This document shows positions 17,009 through 27,765 of a DNA stretch of 64,000 nucleotides, piece after piece. Each line of letters begins with the position of its first letter. Within the stretch, counting starts at the first letter, position 1. The notes beneath the pieces are model-generated. The model did no database searches. It was not told where the DNA came from and worked only from the letters and a program-made list of their open reading frames with translations. The position numbers and the translations under genes are program-made. The stretch spans positions 95,500 to 159,499 of the forward strand of contig JBGAUE010000008.1 of NCBI GenBank assembly GCA_044228795.1, in the 5' to 3' direction. This stretch comes from M0108 sp044228795. GTDB lineage: Bacteria > Pseudomonadota > Gammaproteobacteria > Chromatiales > Chromatiaceae.

Positions 17009-17104
17009 TAGGGTCTCCTATTATTGCATGTGGGGATGATTTAAAGACCCGGAAGTATAGTTTAAGCGGCGGCACCGCACACGGCGGCATTCGCTGATCT
17101 CAGA

Positions 17105-18730
17105 CTAAAATCCACTGGTGATGGGATAACGCCGGTCCCGGCCGAAGGCCCGGGTGGTGATGCGCACACCGGGTGGGGCCTGGCGGCGCTTGTATTCGTT
17201 ACGGTCCACCAGGCGGGTTACCCGCCGTACCAGGTCTTCCGGAAAGCCGGCGGCGACGATGCCAGCCACGCCCTCATCATCCTCGATATAGCGCTTGAGG
17301 ATAGGGTCGAGAATTTCGTAATCCGGCAGACTGTCCTGGTCGGTCTGGTTGGGCCTTAGTTCCGCCGAGGGCGGCCGGTCGATCACCCGCTGGGGGATGA
17401 CCGGCACGGGGCCACGGCCATTCCGATAGGCCGCCAGACGATAGACCAGGGTCTTGGGCACATCCTTGATGGGGGCGAACCCACCAGCCATGTCACCATA
17501 GAGGGTCGCGTAACCGACGGCGACCTCGCTCTTGTTGCCGGTGGTCAGCAGCATCTTACCCTTCTTGTTACTGATGGCCATGAGGATGATACCCCGGCAG
17601 CGGGCCTGGATATTCTCTTCGGTCACGTCCAGGTCGCAACCCGCGAATTCACCCGCCAGCATGTCCAGGAAGGCCCTAAATGCCGGTTCGATGGGTACGA
17701 TGCGATGGGCCACGCCCTGGGTCCGTGCCTGTTCCTGGGCATCCTCGACACTCATGTCCGCCGTATAGCGCGAGGGCATGAGCACCGCCTCCACCTGGTC
17801 CGCCCCCAGGGCATCTACCGCGATAGCCAAGGTCAGGGCTGAGTCGATACCCCCCGACAGGCCCACCACGGCGCCCTGGAAGCCATTCTTGCGCACATAA
17901 TCCCGCACCCCCAGGACCAGGGCGTCATAGACCCCCTCCTCCGCCGGCGGGATGGGGGCGATGACGCCGTGACGCGGGCATGGCGCTTGACCAGCCAGAC
18001 CCACCTCCACCTCGACCAACAGCATCGCCTCCGTGAAGAAGAGCGCCCTCTGAGTCAGACGGCCTTGGGCATCCACCACGAAGGAACCGCCATCGAAGAC
18101 CAGTTCGTCCTGACCGCCGACCAGGTTGGCGTAAAGAATCGGCAATTGGTGTTCCCGAGCACGGCGTACCAGGAGTTCCTCGCGGCTATTGGCCTTCCCG
18201 GCGTGGTAAGGCGAGGCGTTGAGGTTGATCAGCAACCGCGCCCCTGCCGCCACCGTCAGGCGGGTGGGCCCCTCCTCCCAGATATCCTCGCAAATGCTGA
18301 TGCCAAGCGGCATGCCCTGAAAGGGAATCACGCAGGGGGCATGACCGGGCTGAAAATAGCGCTTCTCGTCAAAGACACTGTAATTGGGCAACATCTGCTT
18401 GGCGTATTCCGCCACCAGCCGGCCATCCTGGAACAGCCCCGCGACATTGAAAAGGCTCCCCAGATCCCGCTTCGGATAGCCCAGCACCAGCCCGATCCCC
18501 TGGCTCGCGGCACTGATATCCACCAGGGCCGCCGCCACGCGCTCCATCAGCTCAGGGCGCAGCAGCAGATCCTCGGGGGGGTAACCTGTCAGGGTCAGTT
18601 CGGGAAAGACCACCAGATCGGCCCTATGGTGCTCCCGCGCCTCTTGGGCCACCTTGATGACTCGGTCGCGGTTGGTGGCAACATCGCCGACGAGCAGATT
18701 GACTTGAGCGATGAGGATACGCAGGGTCAT
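17105..18730 (-). CDS. nadE: Glutamine-dependent NAD+ synthetase
   Basis: This 541-residue two-domain enzyme makes NAD+ from deamido-NAD+, ATP and glutamine in the cytoplasm. The N-terminal nitrilase-type glutaminase (about 1-260) carries the triad Glu in FPELTLTGYPPED (near 44), Lys in MLPNYSVFDEKRYF and Cys in GISICEDIWEEGP (near 150). The C-terminal synthetase (about 275-541) has the pyrophosphate loop GLSGGIDSALT and the LTTGNKSEVAVGY segment. Length is typical for this class. It is upstream of glnB on the same strand. The 340 bases upstream (18731-19069) hold no gene. Confidence 0.95.
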   Translation of the reverse strand: MTLRILIAQVNLLVGDVATNRDRVIKVAQEAREHHRADLVVFPELTLTGYPPEDLLLRPELMERVAAALVDISAASQGIGLVLGYPKRDLGSLFNVAGLFQDGRLVAEYAKQMLPNYSVFDEKRYFQPGHAPCVIPFQGMPLGISICEDIWEEGPTRLTVAAGARLLINLNASPYHAGKANSREELLVRRAREHQLPILYANLVGGQDELVFDGGSFVVDAQGRLTQRALFFTEAMLLVEVEVGLAGQAPCPRHGVIAPIPPAEEGVYDALVLGVRDYVRKNGFQGAVVGLSGGIDSALTLAIAVDALGADQVEAVLMPSRYTADMSVEDAQEQARTQGVAHRIVPIEPAFRAFLDMLAGEFAGCDLDVTEENIQARCRGIILMAISNKKGKMLLTTGNKSEVAVGYATLYGDMAGGFAPIKDVPKTLVYRLAAYRNGRGPVPVIPQRVIDRPPSAELRPNQTDQDSLPDYEILDPILKRYIEDDEGVAGIVAAGFPEDLVRRVTRLVDRNEYKRRQAPPGVRITTRAFGRDRRYPITSGF

Positions 18731-18951
18731 ATCAGAAACCCGCCCGCCAATCCCGGCTCGGTGGAAGTCGCTACCATAGCAGGATTAATAGGCTTTTCGG
18801 AGAATTACTCGATGAATAGAGGGGCTAGCCGAGGTTCAGGAACGCGACTCCCTACACCCTTTCCTCGGCCAGATCCAAAGTGACGCGCTGTGAGCAATTC
18901 TGACCCACAATCGGGACCCTTGGTACGTCACGTTTCATCCGTACCTTTGTT

Positions 18952-18990
18952 CCGCCCGAACGACCGGTTTTGATACAGGTCTTCGGGCGG
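18952..18990. repeat. Strong interrupted inverted repeat downstream of sucD
   Basis: CCGCCCGAA (18952-18960) and TTCGGGCGG (18982-18990) are a perfect 9-bp stem, continued by GACC/GGTC with one bulged base and a 12-base loop. It lies about 80 bases after sucD in the gap 18731-19069, which otherwise holds nothing recognisable. There is no T-run on either side, so it may be a 3' stabilising or Rho-associated structure for the sucCD mRNA. Confidence 0.5.
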
Positions 18991-19069
18991 ATTGGGGCTT
19001 TGCCACGGGCATCATCAGGTTAGGACCCGGCCTAGTCTGGCTTTGCCACTACCGGGGACCGGATTGGGA

Positions 19070-19939
19070 TCACTCCAGGAGTTCCGCCATGCGTTGCCCC
19101 ATGGCGGCGGGGGAGCGGACGATGGCGACGCCGGCCGCTTCCAGGGCGGCGAACTTGCCAGCGGCAGTGCCTTTGCCCCCGGTGATGATGGCACCCGCAT
19201 GGCCCATGCGCTTGCCAGAGGGGGCGGTGACGCCGGCGATGTAGGCCACTACGGGCTTGGTAACATGGTCCTTGATGTAGTCGGCGGCGGCCTCCTCGGC
19301 GCTACCGCCAATCTCGCCGACGAGGATGACACCCTCGGTCTGGTCGTCGGCCTGGAAGCGCTCCAGACAGGCGATGAAGTCCATACCCTGGATAGGATCA
19401 CCGCCGATACCAATACAGGTGCTTTGGCCCAGGCCGGCGTTGGTGGTTTGGAAGACGGCCTCGTAGGTCAGGGTCCCGGAACGGGAGACGATGCCCACGC
19501 GGCCCGGCTGGTGGATATTGCCGGGCATGATGCCGATCTTGCAGGCTCCCGGGGTGATGATGCCGGGGCAGTTGGGACCAATCAGAACGCTGTCTCCACC
19601 CACCAGGGCAGCCTTGACCTTGAGCATGTCGAGGACCGGGATGCCCTCGGTAATGCAAACAATGACGCCGATACCCGCGTCCGCCGCCTCCAGGATGGCA
19701 TCGGCGGCGAAGGCCGCCGGGACATAGATCATGGTGGCGTTGGCCCCGGTCGCACTCACAGCATCATGGACGGTGTCGAAGACGGGTCGTTCGAGGTGCT
19801 GGGTACCGCCCTTACCCGGGGTGACGCCACCCACCAGGTTGGTGCCATAGGCAATGGCCTGTTCGCTGTGGAAGGTGCCCTGCTTGCCGGTAAAGCCCTG
19901 GCAAATGACACGGGTGTGCTTGTCAATCAATACGCTCAT
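19070..19939 (-). CDS. sucD: Succinyl-CoA synthetase alpha subunit
   Basis: This 289-residue subunit of succinate-CoA ligase carries the CoA-binding Rossmann domain and the phosphorylated histidine. Early residues match the family (VLIDKHTRVICQGFTGKQGTFHSEQAIAYGT, and GGVTPGKGG), as does the central LIGPNCPGIITPGACKIGIMPG. The phosphohistidine is expected in the GHAGAIITGGKGTA segment near residue 250, which is intact. It runs in the TCA cycle, converting succinyl-CoA to succinate with ATP or GTP formation. It starts 13 bases after sucC, so the two are one operon. Malate-CoA ligase is a close relative, but the sequence is closer to E. coli SucD. Confidence 0.95.
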   Translation of the reverse strand: MSVLIDKHTRVICQGFTGKQGTFHSEQAIAYGTNLVGGVTPGKGGTQHLERPVFDTVHDAVSATGANATMIYVPAAFAADAILEAADAGIGVIVCITEGIPVLDMLKVKAALVGGDSVLIGPNCPGIITPGACKIGIMPGNIHQPGRVGIVSRSGTLTYEAVFQTTNAGLGQSTCIGIGGDPIQGMDFIACLERFQADDQTEGVILVGEIGGSAEEAAADYIKDHVTKPVVAYIAGVTAPSGKRMGHAGAIITGGKGTAAGKFAALEAAGVAIVRSPAAMGQRMAELLE

Positions 19940-19952
19940 GTCTTGATCCCTC

Positions 19953-21119
19953 TCAGTGCGTTACGGCGGCGGCGACGACTCTGTCCGCAGCCTCGCTCAG
20001 GCTCGCGGCGGTGGTGATGGCTAGGTCACTGGCCGCCAACAGGGCCAGGCCCTGCTCGGCATGGGTACCCTCCAGACGCACCACTACAGGGACCTTAACC
20101 CGGACCTCGCGCACCGCCTGGATGATGCCTTCGGCGATCAAGTCGCATCGCACAATGCCCCCAAAGATGTTGACCAGTACGGCCTGGACCTTGTCATCGG
20201 AGAGGATGAGCTTGAAGGCCTCGGCCACCCGCGCCGCCGTGGCGCCACCGCCGACGTCCAGAAAGTTAGCGGGCGAGCCGCCGTGGAGCTGGACCAGGTC
20301 CATGGTCGCCATGGCCAGGCCGGCGCCATTGACCATGCAGCCGATGTTGCCGTCCAGACTGATATAGTTGAGGTCATGCTCCTTGGCCAGGGCCTCGCGG
20401 GGGTCCTCCTGGGTGATGTCGCGCATCGCCCCCAGGTCGGGATGACGGTAGAGGGCGTTGTCGTCCAGGTTGAGCTTGGCGTCCAGGGCCATGAGCTCGC
20501 CAGCCGGGGTCACCACCAAGGGGTTGATTTCAACCAGACTGGCATCGCAATCGATGAAGAGACGATAAAGGCCCTGCATGACCTTGCCTAAGGCCTTGAC
20601 CTGATCAGGCTCCAGGCCGAGGCCAAACCCGATCTTGCGGCTCTGCCAGCCCATGAGACCGACCGCCGGATGAACATGGGTGGTCAGGATGCGCTCCGGG
20701 GTCTTGGCTGCGACCTCCTCGATATCCATACCGCCGTCGGCCGAGGCCATGATGACCACGCGCTTAGCCTCGCGATCCACCAGGGCGCCAAGATAAAGCT
20801 CGCGCACGCTATCGGTGGGAGCCTCGATCAGGACCAGCCCGATGGGCAGGCCCTCGGGACCCGTCTGGCGGGTCTTGAGGCGAGCGCCGACGAGCCGCTC
20901 GGTTTCACGCTCCAGATGCTCGATACTCTCCGTCACCACCACGCCGCCAGCCTTGCCTCGCGCCCCGGAGTGAACCTGGGCCTTGACCACCCAGCGCGCG
21001 CCACCCAGTTCATGGGTCGCCGCCCACACCTCGCTGGCCTGGGCGACTGTCAGGCTGCGTGGCACCGGAATGCCGTGCCGCACAAACAGACCCTTCGCCT
21101 GATATTCATGTAAATTCAT
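19953..21119 (-). CDS. sucC: Succinyl-CoA synthetase beta subunit
   Basis: This 388-residue beta subunit has exactly the length of E. coli SucC. It has an ATP-grasp domain (about 1-240) opening with MNLHEYQAKGLFVRHGIPVP, with VKAQVHSGARGKAGGV for nucleotide binding, and a ligase domain (about 245-388). The ligase domain carries LDGNIGCMVNGAGLAM, FLDVGGGA and LVNIFGGIVRCD. It determines nucleotide specificity and binds succinate. It is the first gene of the sucCD operon. The other TCA genes (sdh, sucAB) usually found with sucCD are not in the window. The divergent pilS starts 210 bases upstream. Confidence 0.95.
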   Translation of the reverse strand: MNLHEYQAKGLFVRHGIPVPRSLTVAQASEVWAATHELGGARWVVKAQVHSGARGKAGGVVVTESIEHLERETERLVGARLKTRQTGPEGLPIGLVLIEAPTDSVRELYLGALVDREAKRVVIMASADGGMDIEEVAAKTPERILTTHVHPAVGLMGWQSRKIGFGLGLEPDQVKALGKVMQGLYRLFIDCDASLVEINPLVVTPAGELMALDAKLNLDDNALYRHPDLGAMRDITQEDPREALAKEHDLNYISLDGNIGCMVNGAGLAMATMDLVQLHGGSPANFLDVGGGATAARVAEAFKLILSDDKVQAVLVNIFGGIVRCDLIAEGIIQAVREVRVKVPVVVRLEGTHAEQGLALLAASDLAITTAASLSEAADRVVAAAVTH

Positions 21120-21329
21120 GGACTAATGCCCCTGTTCCTGGATTTTGGTGGTTGGCTCGGGTCGGAATTACAGCGCCCGGGATACCCCGGGGCCGCTTCC
21201 TCCGCCCTCCCCTATTGTCGTGACCCTTGCGGCCGGATCGGCAGGCCTTCATAGTGGCGCAAGCTATTTTCGACCAATCCCCAGGCGATTACCAACCTTC
21301 ATTACCGCAGCGCGACCCACGCATCCGAG

Positions 21330-22970
21330 ATGACAAGCCCTGTCCCGTCCCGCCCGCCTCACCCGGACACCAGCCCGGAGGTCGAGGCCTACCCAAGCTG
21401 GCGGGCAATGACCTGGTTCGGCCTCTTTCGCCTGGTCATGGCCATCGATCTTGCCCTCTTTCTTTTTGTCCCCAGCTTGGAAAAACTGGTCGGAGACTTC
21501 TACCAGACCACATGGAGCATCGCCATTGTATGCGCCTATGTGGTTTTGGCCTTGCTGGGCCTGGCATTGGCCCGATGGCGCCTGGCCGACAAAGCAACCC
21601 TGATCCAGACCGGGGTCTTTATCGACATCCTGGCCTTCACCCTGCTCATGCTCTTCAGTGGGGGCGTCAACAGCAGCTTCGGCCTGCCGATGGCCATTGC
21701 CGTAGCGGCCGGCGCCCTGCTCATGGAGGGCCGACTCTCGCTCCTCTTCGCTGCCTTCGCCACTACGGGCGTCATGGCCGTACAAATCAATAGCCAACTC
21801 GCGGGCCTGGGTCAGAAGGGTGGCTTCACCCAGGCGGGCCTCTTGGGCACCACCTATTTCATGGTCGCCATCCTGGCCCATGTCCTCTACCGGCGCATCC
21901 AGGCGGCAGAACGCCTCGCCGCCAGCCGCCAGGTTGATATCGATGACCTTTCCAAGCTCAACGCCTTCATCATCCAGCGCATGAGCACCGGAGTGCTCGT
22001 CTTGGACGAGTCCCGGCAAGTTCGCCTCGGCAACCAAGCCAGCGCTACACTGCTGGGAATCCAAGATCCTCGGGGCCAGCCACTGGCCAGGGTTTCGCCA
22101 GAACTGGCCGCCTGGCTGGCAACGACCCTCGACCATCCCGCCCCCGCGATGGCCCCAGACCAACCCCCAGGTCCCACCGTGCGGGTCGGAGAGCGGGACA
22201 TCGAGGCCAGCCATCTCTGGCTTGGTCATGACCCCCAGGGTGCCATTCTGCTGTTTTTGCGTGACAAACGCGCCCTGCTCCAAGAAGCCCAGCAGATCAA
22301 ATTAGCGGCCTTGGGGCGCCTGACGGCCAGCATCGCCCACAACATCCGCAACCCCCTGAGCGCGATCAAGCACGCCAGTCAACTCCTGGCTGAATCACCG
22401 GATTTAGGGGAGGAAGACCAGCATCTGCTGAGCATCATTGCGCGCAACAGTGGCCGTATCGATGGCATCGTCGAGAGTGTCCTGCAACTCTCGCGGGGCC
22501 ATGCGCCCGAGTTTCAGAACCTCGACCTGGGCCTCTGGCTCGGGGAACTCCATGCGGATTTATTGGAGTCGCGCCAGTTCCCCAGTGAACGCTTCCGGCT
22601 CGACATCGCCGCCGATACCCCACCGGCCCGGGTGAATGCCGGACACCTGCATCAAATTCTCGCCAATCTCTGCGATAACGCCATCAAACACGCGGGGACC
22701 CTTGACCAGCCTCCTCATCTGTGCCTGAGCTCCGGACGGCTTCCGGCCACGGCGGGGGCCTTCATCGAGATTCGCGACGATGGGAAGCCCATAGATCCCG
22801 AGATCGCACGGGAGATGTTCACCCCCTTCTTTACCACCAGCGCCAGCGGTACCGGGCTCGGTCTTTACATCGCCCTGGAACTTGCCGCCATCAATGGCAT
22901 CACCCTGGAATACCAGGCAATCCCAGGGGGAGGCAACAGCTTCCATCTTAGTTTGCCCCCGGTAAACTAA
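21330..22970 (+). CDS. pilS: Sensor histidine kinase PilS, with an altered H-box
   Basis: This 546-residue membrane kinase is the PilS partner of the following PilR. Predicted parts are about six membrane helices (residues 30-195), a PAS-like domain (about 205-310), HisKA (about 325-390) and HATPase_c (about 430-546). The HATPase has LCDNAIKHAG as N-box and GTGLGLYIALELA as G2 box. In Pseudomonas PilS controls type IV pilin transcription through PilR and sigma-54. The phospho-acceptor is His337 in the sequence AHNIRNPLSAI: the normally acidic residue after the histidine (AHEIRNPL in PilS proteins) is Asn338. The codon is AAC, so this is not a misreading of frame. The gene precedes pilR by about 115 bases. 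No pilin genes are in the window. Confidence 0.92.
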   Translation: MTSPVPSRPPHPDTSPEVEAYPSWRAMTWFGLFRLVMAIDLALFLFVPSLEKLVGDFYQTTWSIAIVCAYVVLALLGLALARWRLADKATLIQTGVFIDILAFTLLMLFSGGVNSSFGLPMAIAVAAGALLMEGRLSLLFAAFATTGVMAVQINSQLAGLGQKGGFTQAGLLGTTYFMVAILAHVLYRRIQAAERLAASRQVDIDDLSKLNAFIIQRMSTGVLVLDESRQVRLGNQASATLLGIQDPRGQPLARVSPELAAWLATTLDHPAPAMAPDQPPGPTVRVGERDIEASHLWLGHDPQGAILLFLRDKRALLQEAQQIKLAALGRLTASIAHNIRNPLSAIKHASQLLAESPDLGEEDQHLLSIIARNSGRIDGIVESVLQLSRGHAPEFQNLDLGLWLGELHADLLESRQFPSERFRLDIAADTPPARVNAGHLHQILANLCDNAIKHAGTLDQPPHLCLSSGRLPATAGAFIEIRDDGKPIDPEIAREMFTPFFTTSASGTGLGLYIALELAAINGITLEYQAIPGGGNSFHLSLPPVN

Positions 22971-23085
22971 TCCCCCTGGCAACTTCGGGAGCCAGGGGCG
23001 ACCAAGAGCTGCCCTCTCGTCAGGGGAGGGCGCAAGGCCGCATAATAGTGGGTAATTTTCACGGTGATTGCCCATCAACCCACCC

Positions 23086-24446
<1,361 letters not shown>

Positions 24447-24450
<4 letters not shown>

Positions 24451-25805
24451 CCCCATCTCCCACTCCATCGGGCTCCACGAGACCGAACCCGGACCCCGCC
24501 GCTGACGGCTTCGTGCGCTGGTTCCGCCATGCCACCCCCTACGTCCACGCCCATCGCGGGCGCACCTTTGTCATCGCCTTTGGGGGCGAAGCGGTGGCCG
24601 ACAAGGGTTTTCGTGACCTAGTCCATGACCTGGCCACCCTACATGGCCTGGGTATCCGCCTGGTCTTGGTCCACGGCGCCCGGCCGCAGATCCAGGCCAG
24701 CCTCGCCCATCGGGGCACGGGCTTTCGCTATGTCAAGGGCCTGCGAGTCACAGACGCCGAGGCCCTGGCCTGCGTAAAGGAGGCCGCCGGGACCCTGCGG
24801 GTGGAGATCGAGGCCCTCTTCTCCCAGGGCCTGGCCAACTCCCCCATGGCCGGGGTGCGCATCCCCGTCGCCTCCGGAAACTTTGTCACTGCCAAACCCC
24901 TGGGGGTCCTGGACGGGGTCGATTACCTCCATACCGGGGTGGTGCGCCGCATCGACCGCGAGGCCCTCCAGCAGCGCCTGGACGACGGCGCCGTGGCCCT
25001 GATGCCGCCCATTGGCTATTCCCCCACGGGGGAGGTCTTCAACCTGAGCGCGGCGGACGTGGCCCGCTCGGCGGCCATCGCCCTTAAGGCCGACAAGCTG
25101 ATCTTTCTGCTGGAAGCGGAGGGTCTGACCGATGCCAGCGGCCAACTCGTCTCCAACGTCCTCAGCCGCGAGGTAGCGGGGCTACTGGAGACCGATGCCC
25201 GTCTTACAGGAGATCTGGCCCAGGCCCTACACGCCGGCGCCGATGCCTGCATCCAGGGGGTCAAGCGCGTTCATCTCGTCCCGCGCCGCCTGGACGGCGC
25301 CCTACTCCGCGAGCTCTTTACCCGCGACGGCGTGGGCACCTTGATCACCGACCAGCCCTTCGAGGAGTTGCGCCCAGCCCGCATCGACGATGTCGCCGGG
25401 ATTCTGGAGCTGCTGCGGCCCCTGGAGGAATCCGGCGCCCTGGTGCGCCGCTCCCGCGAGCGCCTGGAGACTGAGATCGACCGCTTCTTCCTGATGGAAC
25501 GTGACGGCATGGCCAGCGCCTGCACCGCCTTCTATGGCTACCCGGCAGAGGGCATGGCCGAGCTCGCCTGCCTCGCCGTCAACCCGGACTACCGAAATCG
25601 TGGCCGCGGGGCCCTGCTCCTGGAGCGCATGGAGGATCTGGCCCGTCAGCGCGGCATTGCCCGCCTCTTCGTCCTGACTACCCAGACCGCCCACTGGTTT
25701 CGCGAACGCGGCTTCGAGCCCGCCAGCCTGGCCGACCTGCCCATGGCCAAGCAGGCTCTCTACAACTATCGGCGCAATTCCAAGGTCTTCATCAAGACCC
25801 TTTAG
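24447..25805 (+). CDS. argA: Amino-acid N-acetyltransferase (N-acetylglutamate synthase)
   Basis: This 452-residue enzyme commits glutamate to arginine synthesis by acetylating it with acetyl-CoA. The N-terminal amino-acid-kinase-like domain (about 25-290) binds arginine for feedback control and contains FVIAFGGEAVADKGF and LVLVHGARPQI. The C-terminal GNAT acetyltransferase domain (about 305-445) has the acetyl-CoA loop NPDYRNRGRGALLLERM. Length matches E. coli ArgA (443). It overlaps pilR by four bases and its end is 18 bases from the convergent cls. No other arginine genes are near. Confidence 0.95.
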
Positions 25806-25823
25806 TTCCCGGCCAATCCAGGG

Positions 25824-27302
25824 CTACAAGATAGGCCCGAGCATAGCGATGGTATTGTTCCAGAGCTGGCGCCATTTGGGCCAGGCCGCAACCTGCTCCT
25901 GGGTGATGGGCCTGGACTGGGCGAGGTAGCTCTCCTGGCGCTGGCGAATCAGGGCTGTCAGGCACTCGTCCTGGATCAGGACATTGTTTTCATAGTTGAG
26001 GTCGAAGCTGCGTCGATCCATGTTGGCAGAACCGATGAGGGCGATCTCACCGTCGAGGGTGATGGTCTTGGCATGCAGCAGGCCGCCGACGAACTCGTAA
26101 ATTTCGACTCCGGCCTCCAGCAAATCGGCGTAATAGCTACGGCTGGCGGCGGCAACGACCCAGGAGTCATTGCGGGCGGGGACTAGGATCCGCGTCTTCA
26201 CCCCCCGGCGAGCGCAGGCACAGAGGGCGGCCTGCATGGATTCGTTGGGGACATAGTAGGGCGTCGAAATAGTCAGGTTCCGGCGCGCGGCAAACATCAA
26301 GGTCGTGAACAGCTCGGGCATGGCGGCATTGCGGACCGTGGGACCCGTGCCCATGGCCTGAGCGACGAAGCCGGCATCAGGCGCGGGCCAGGGCTCGCTT
26401 AACAGATCGCTCAGGTCTTCACCCTCGGTATTCGCCATCCAGTCGCCGGCGAAAAGCCACTGATTCTGCCGCGCGATGGGCCCCTCGAAGCGCACCCAGA
26501 TGTCCACCCAGGGCCCGTACCTGGCCTTAATGAGAAAGGCGGGGTCGGCGCAATTTTGGCTACCGCACCAGGTGATGCGGTTATCGATGATGGCGAGCTT
26601 GCGGTGATTACGCAGATCCACCCGCCCCCGCAGGGGACCCAGCAAGGAACCCAGCAAGGGGTTGCCGGTGGGTAAGGCACGTGCCAGACACACCCCGGCC
26701 GCCGCCATCTCGCTCCAGAGAGCCGAGTGAATCAACTGCCGCGAGCCCAAGTCATCCGCCATGACCCGGCAGATGACACCACGCCCGGCGGCTCGCATCA
26801 GGGCCTGGGCTACCCGGGTGCCGTTGTTATCCGGAAGCCAGATGTAGAACAGCAGATGCACCTGATCGCGGGCGGCATCGATGTCCTCCACCAGGTCCTT
26901 AATGGCACGGTCGGAATCCGCCGCCAGAGATCCCTGGTTGCCGCGACAGGGGACAAAACCAGTAATGGACTGACCAAGCTCGAAAAGGTGCCGATAGCGC
27001 TCCGTGATAACCGGATCGGTTTCAGCTACCGCGCCACCAGGCGCGACCATCACCCCCTCGGGATCCGGTAGTCGCGCCAGGGTTTGGCGTAGCCGTTCCG
27101 CCCGCCGCAGACCGATATTGGTTTCCCCCACCAGCAGGTAGGCCAGGATACCCAGCACGGGGAAGATAAGGATGACCAGGACCCAGGCAATCCGCGAGGC
27201 CGGCTCCCGATGGGGCCGCATCAGGGCCCGCAGGACTAGGGCGCCATGAATGGTTAGATAACCTATCACGGCCAGGAGGCTGAAATGTTCGGGCTCGTTC
27301 AT
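25824..27302 (-). CDS. cls: Cardiolipin synthase (phospholipase D family)
   Basis: This 492-residue membrane enzyme condenses two phosphatidylglycerols to cardiolipin and glycerol. Two N-terminal membrane helices (about 8-30 and 38-62) match the PLD nuclease N-terminal domain. They precede two phospholipase D catalytic domains with HKD motifs HRKLAIID (near residue 235) and HAKTITLD (near 410, followed by GSANMD). Length and order fit bacterial ClsA (486 in E. coli). It is convergent with argA, with only 18 bases between the stops. It has no operon partner; the upstream region holds the candidate small RNA at 27449-27575. Confidence 0.93.
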   Translation of the reverse strand: MNEPEHFSLLAVIGYLTIHGALVLRALMRPHREPASRIAWVLVILIFPVLGILAYLLVGETNIGLRRAERLRQTLARLPDPEGVMVAPGGAVAETDPVITERYRHLFELGQSITGFVPCRGNQGSLAADSDRAIKDLVEDIDAARDQVHLLFYIWLPDNNGTRVAQALMRAAGRGVICRVMADDLGSRQLIHSALWSEMAAAGVCLARALPTGNPLLGSLLGPLRGRVDLRNHRKLAIIDNRITWCGSQNCADPAFLIKARYGPWVDIWVRFEGPIARQNQWLFAGDWMANTEGEDLSDLLSEPWPAPDAGFVAQAMGTGPTVRNAAMPELFTTLMFAARRNLTISTPYYVPNESMQAALCACARRGVKTRILVPARNDSWVVAAASRSYYADLLEAGVEIYEFVGGLLHAKTITLDGEIALIGSANMDRRSFDLNYENNVLIQDECLTALIRQRQESYLAQSRPITQEQVAAWPKWRQLWNNTIAMLGPIL

Positions 27303-27448
27303 AGTGGCGCAGGCATATCAATGACCAAACCCGGTTATCCTAACGACTAGGCAGTCCTTGGGAAACCTTGGAGACAGTCCCGGGGAGCCCATCCTTGTCG
27401 CCAAGGATCCCCTACCCATCCTCATTGCCCGATTTATCAAAATTAGGC

Positions 27449-27575
27449 TTGACATCCCCATCGCTATATAAGAAACTGTTGATGTTCTGAAGCACTTTAG
27501 GGTGGTTCAGGCACTCCTCCATCCTCCTTTGGTGGTAAAAACTTTTAGCGCGACTTCCCCGTCGCGCTTTTTTTT
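27449..27575 (+). ncRNA. Candidate small RNA with C-rich anti-Shine-Dalgarno loop
   Basis: The gap 27303-27765 has no credible gene but contains a strong plus-strand intrinsic terminator (27547-27575) that serves no upstream plus-strand gene. Upstream, TTGACA (27449-27454) and TATAAG (27467-27472) are promoter-like, although the 12-base spacer is too short for a standard promoter. Between them and the terminator, a 5-bp stem (CCATC 27519-27523, GGTGG 27531-27535) exposes the loop CTCCTTT, complementary to ribosome-binding sites. A second CTCC lies just before it. These are the usual parts of a trans-acting small RNA. Exact ends are inferred. Read-through into mutS would be limited by the terminator. 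Confidence 0.45.
27547..27575 (+). terminator. Strong orphan intrinsic terminator
   Basis: AGCGCGAC and GTCGCGCT form a perfect 8-bp stem around TTCCCC, followed by a run of eight T residues. The orientation is plus. The neighbouring gene to the left (cls) is on the minus strand, so the terminator implies an independent transcript. Confidence 0.88.
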
Positions 27576-27765
27576 GCCCGCCTCTTGGCCTCACGCGGAC
27601 AAGAACCGCGCACGAATTCCCGACGACAACCCAAGCACCCACGGGAAGCGCCACACTGTGTTTCAATAGGCCAAGCTCACGACTATGGCGATGCCCCTAG
27701 GCCAGCCTCTTCCCGGTTTCTCCCCTTTAGCACCAATAAACCCTGCGTCAGACCCCGATGCCGCC

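Noticed and set aside
27412..27666. 84-codon minus-strand open frame upstream of cls
   Set aside because: It starts amid low-complexity arginine-rich sequence and runs through the terminator hairpin and candidate small RNA; no ribosome-binding site or family match was seen.
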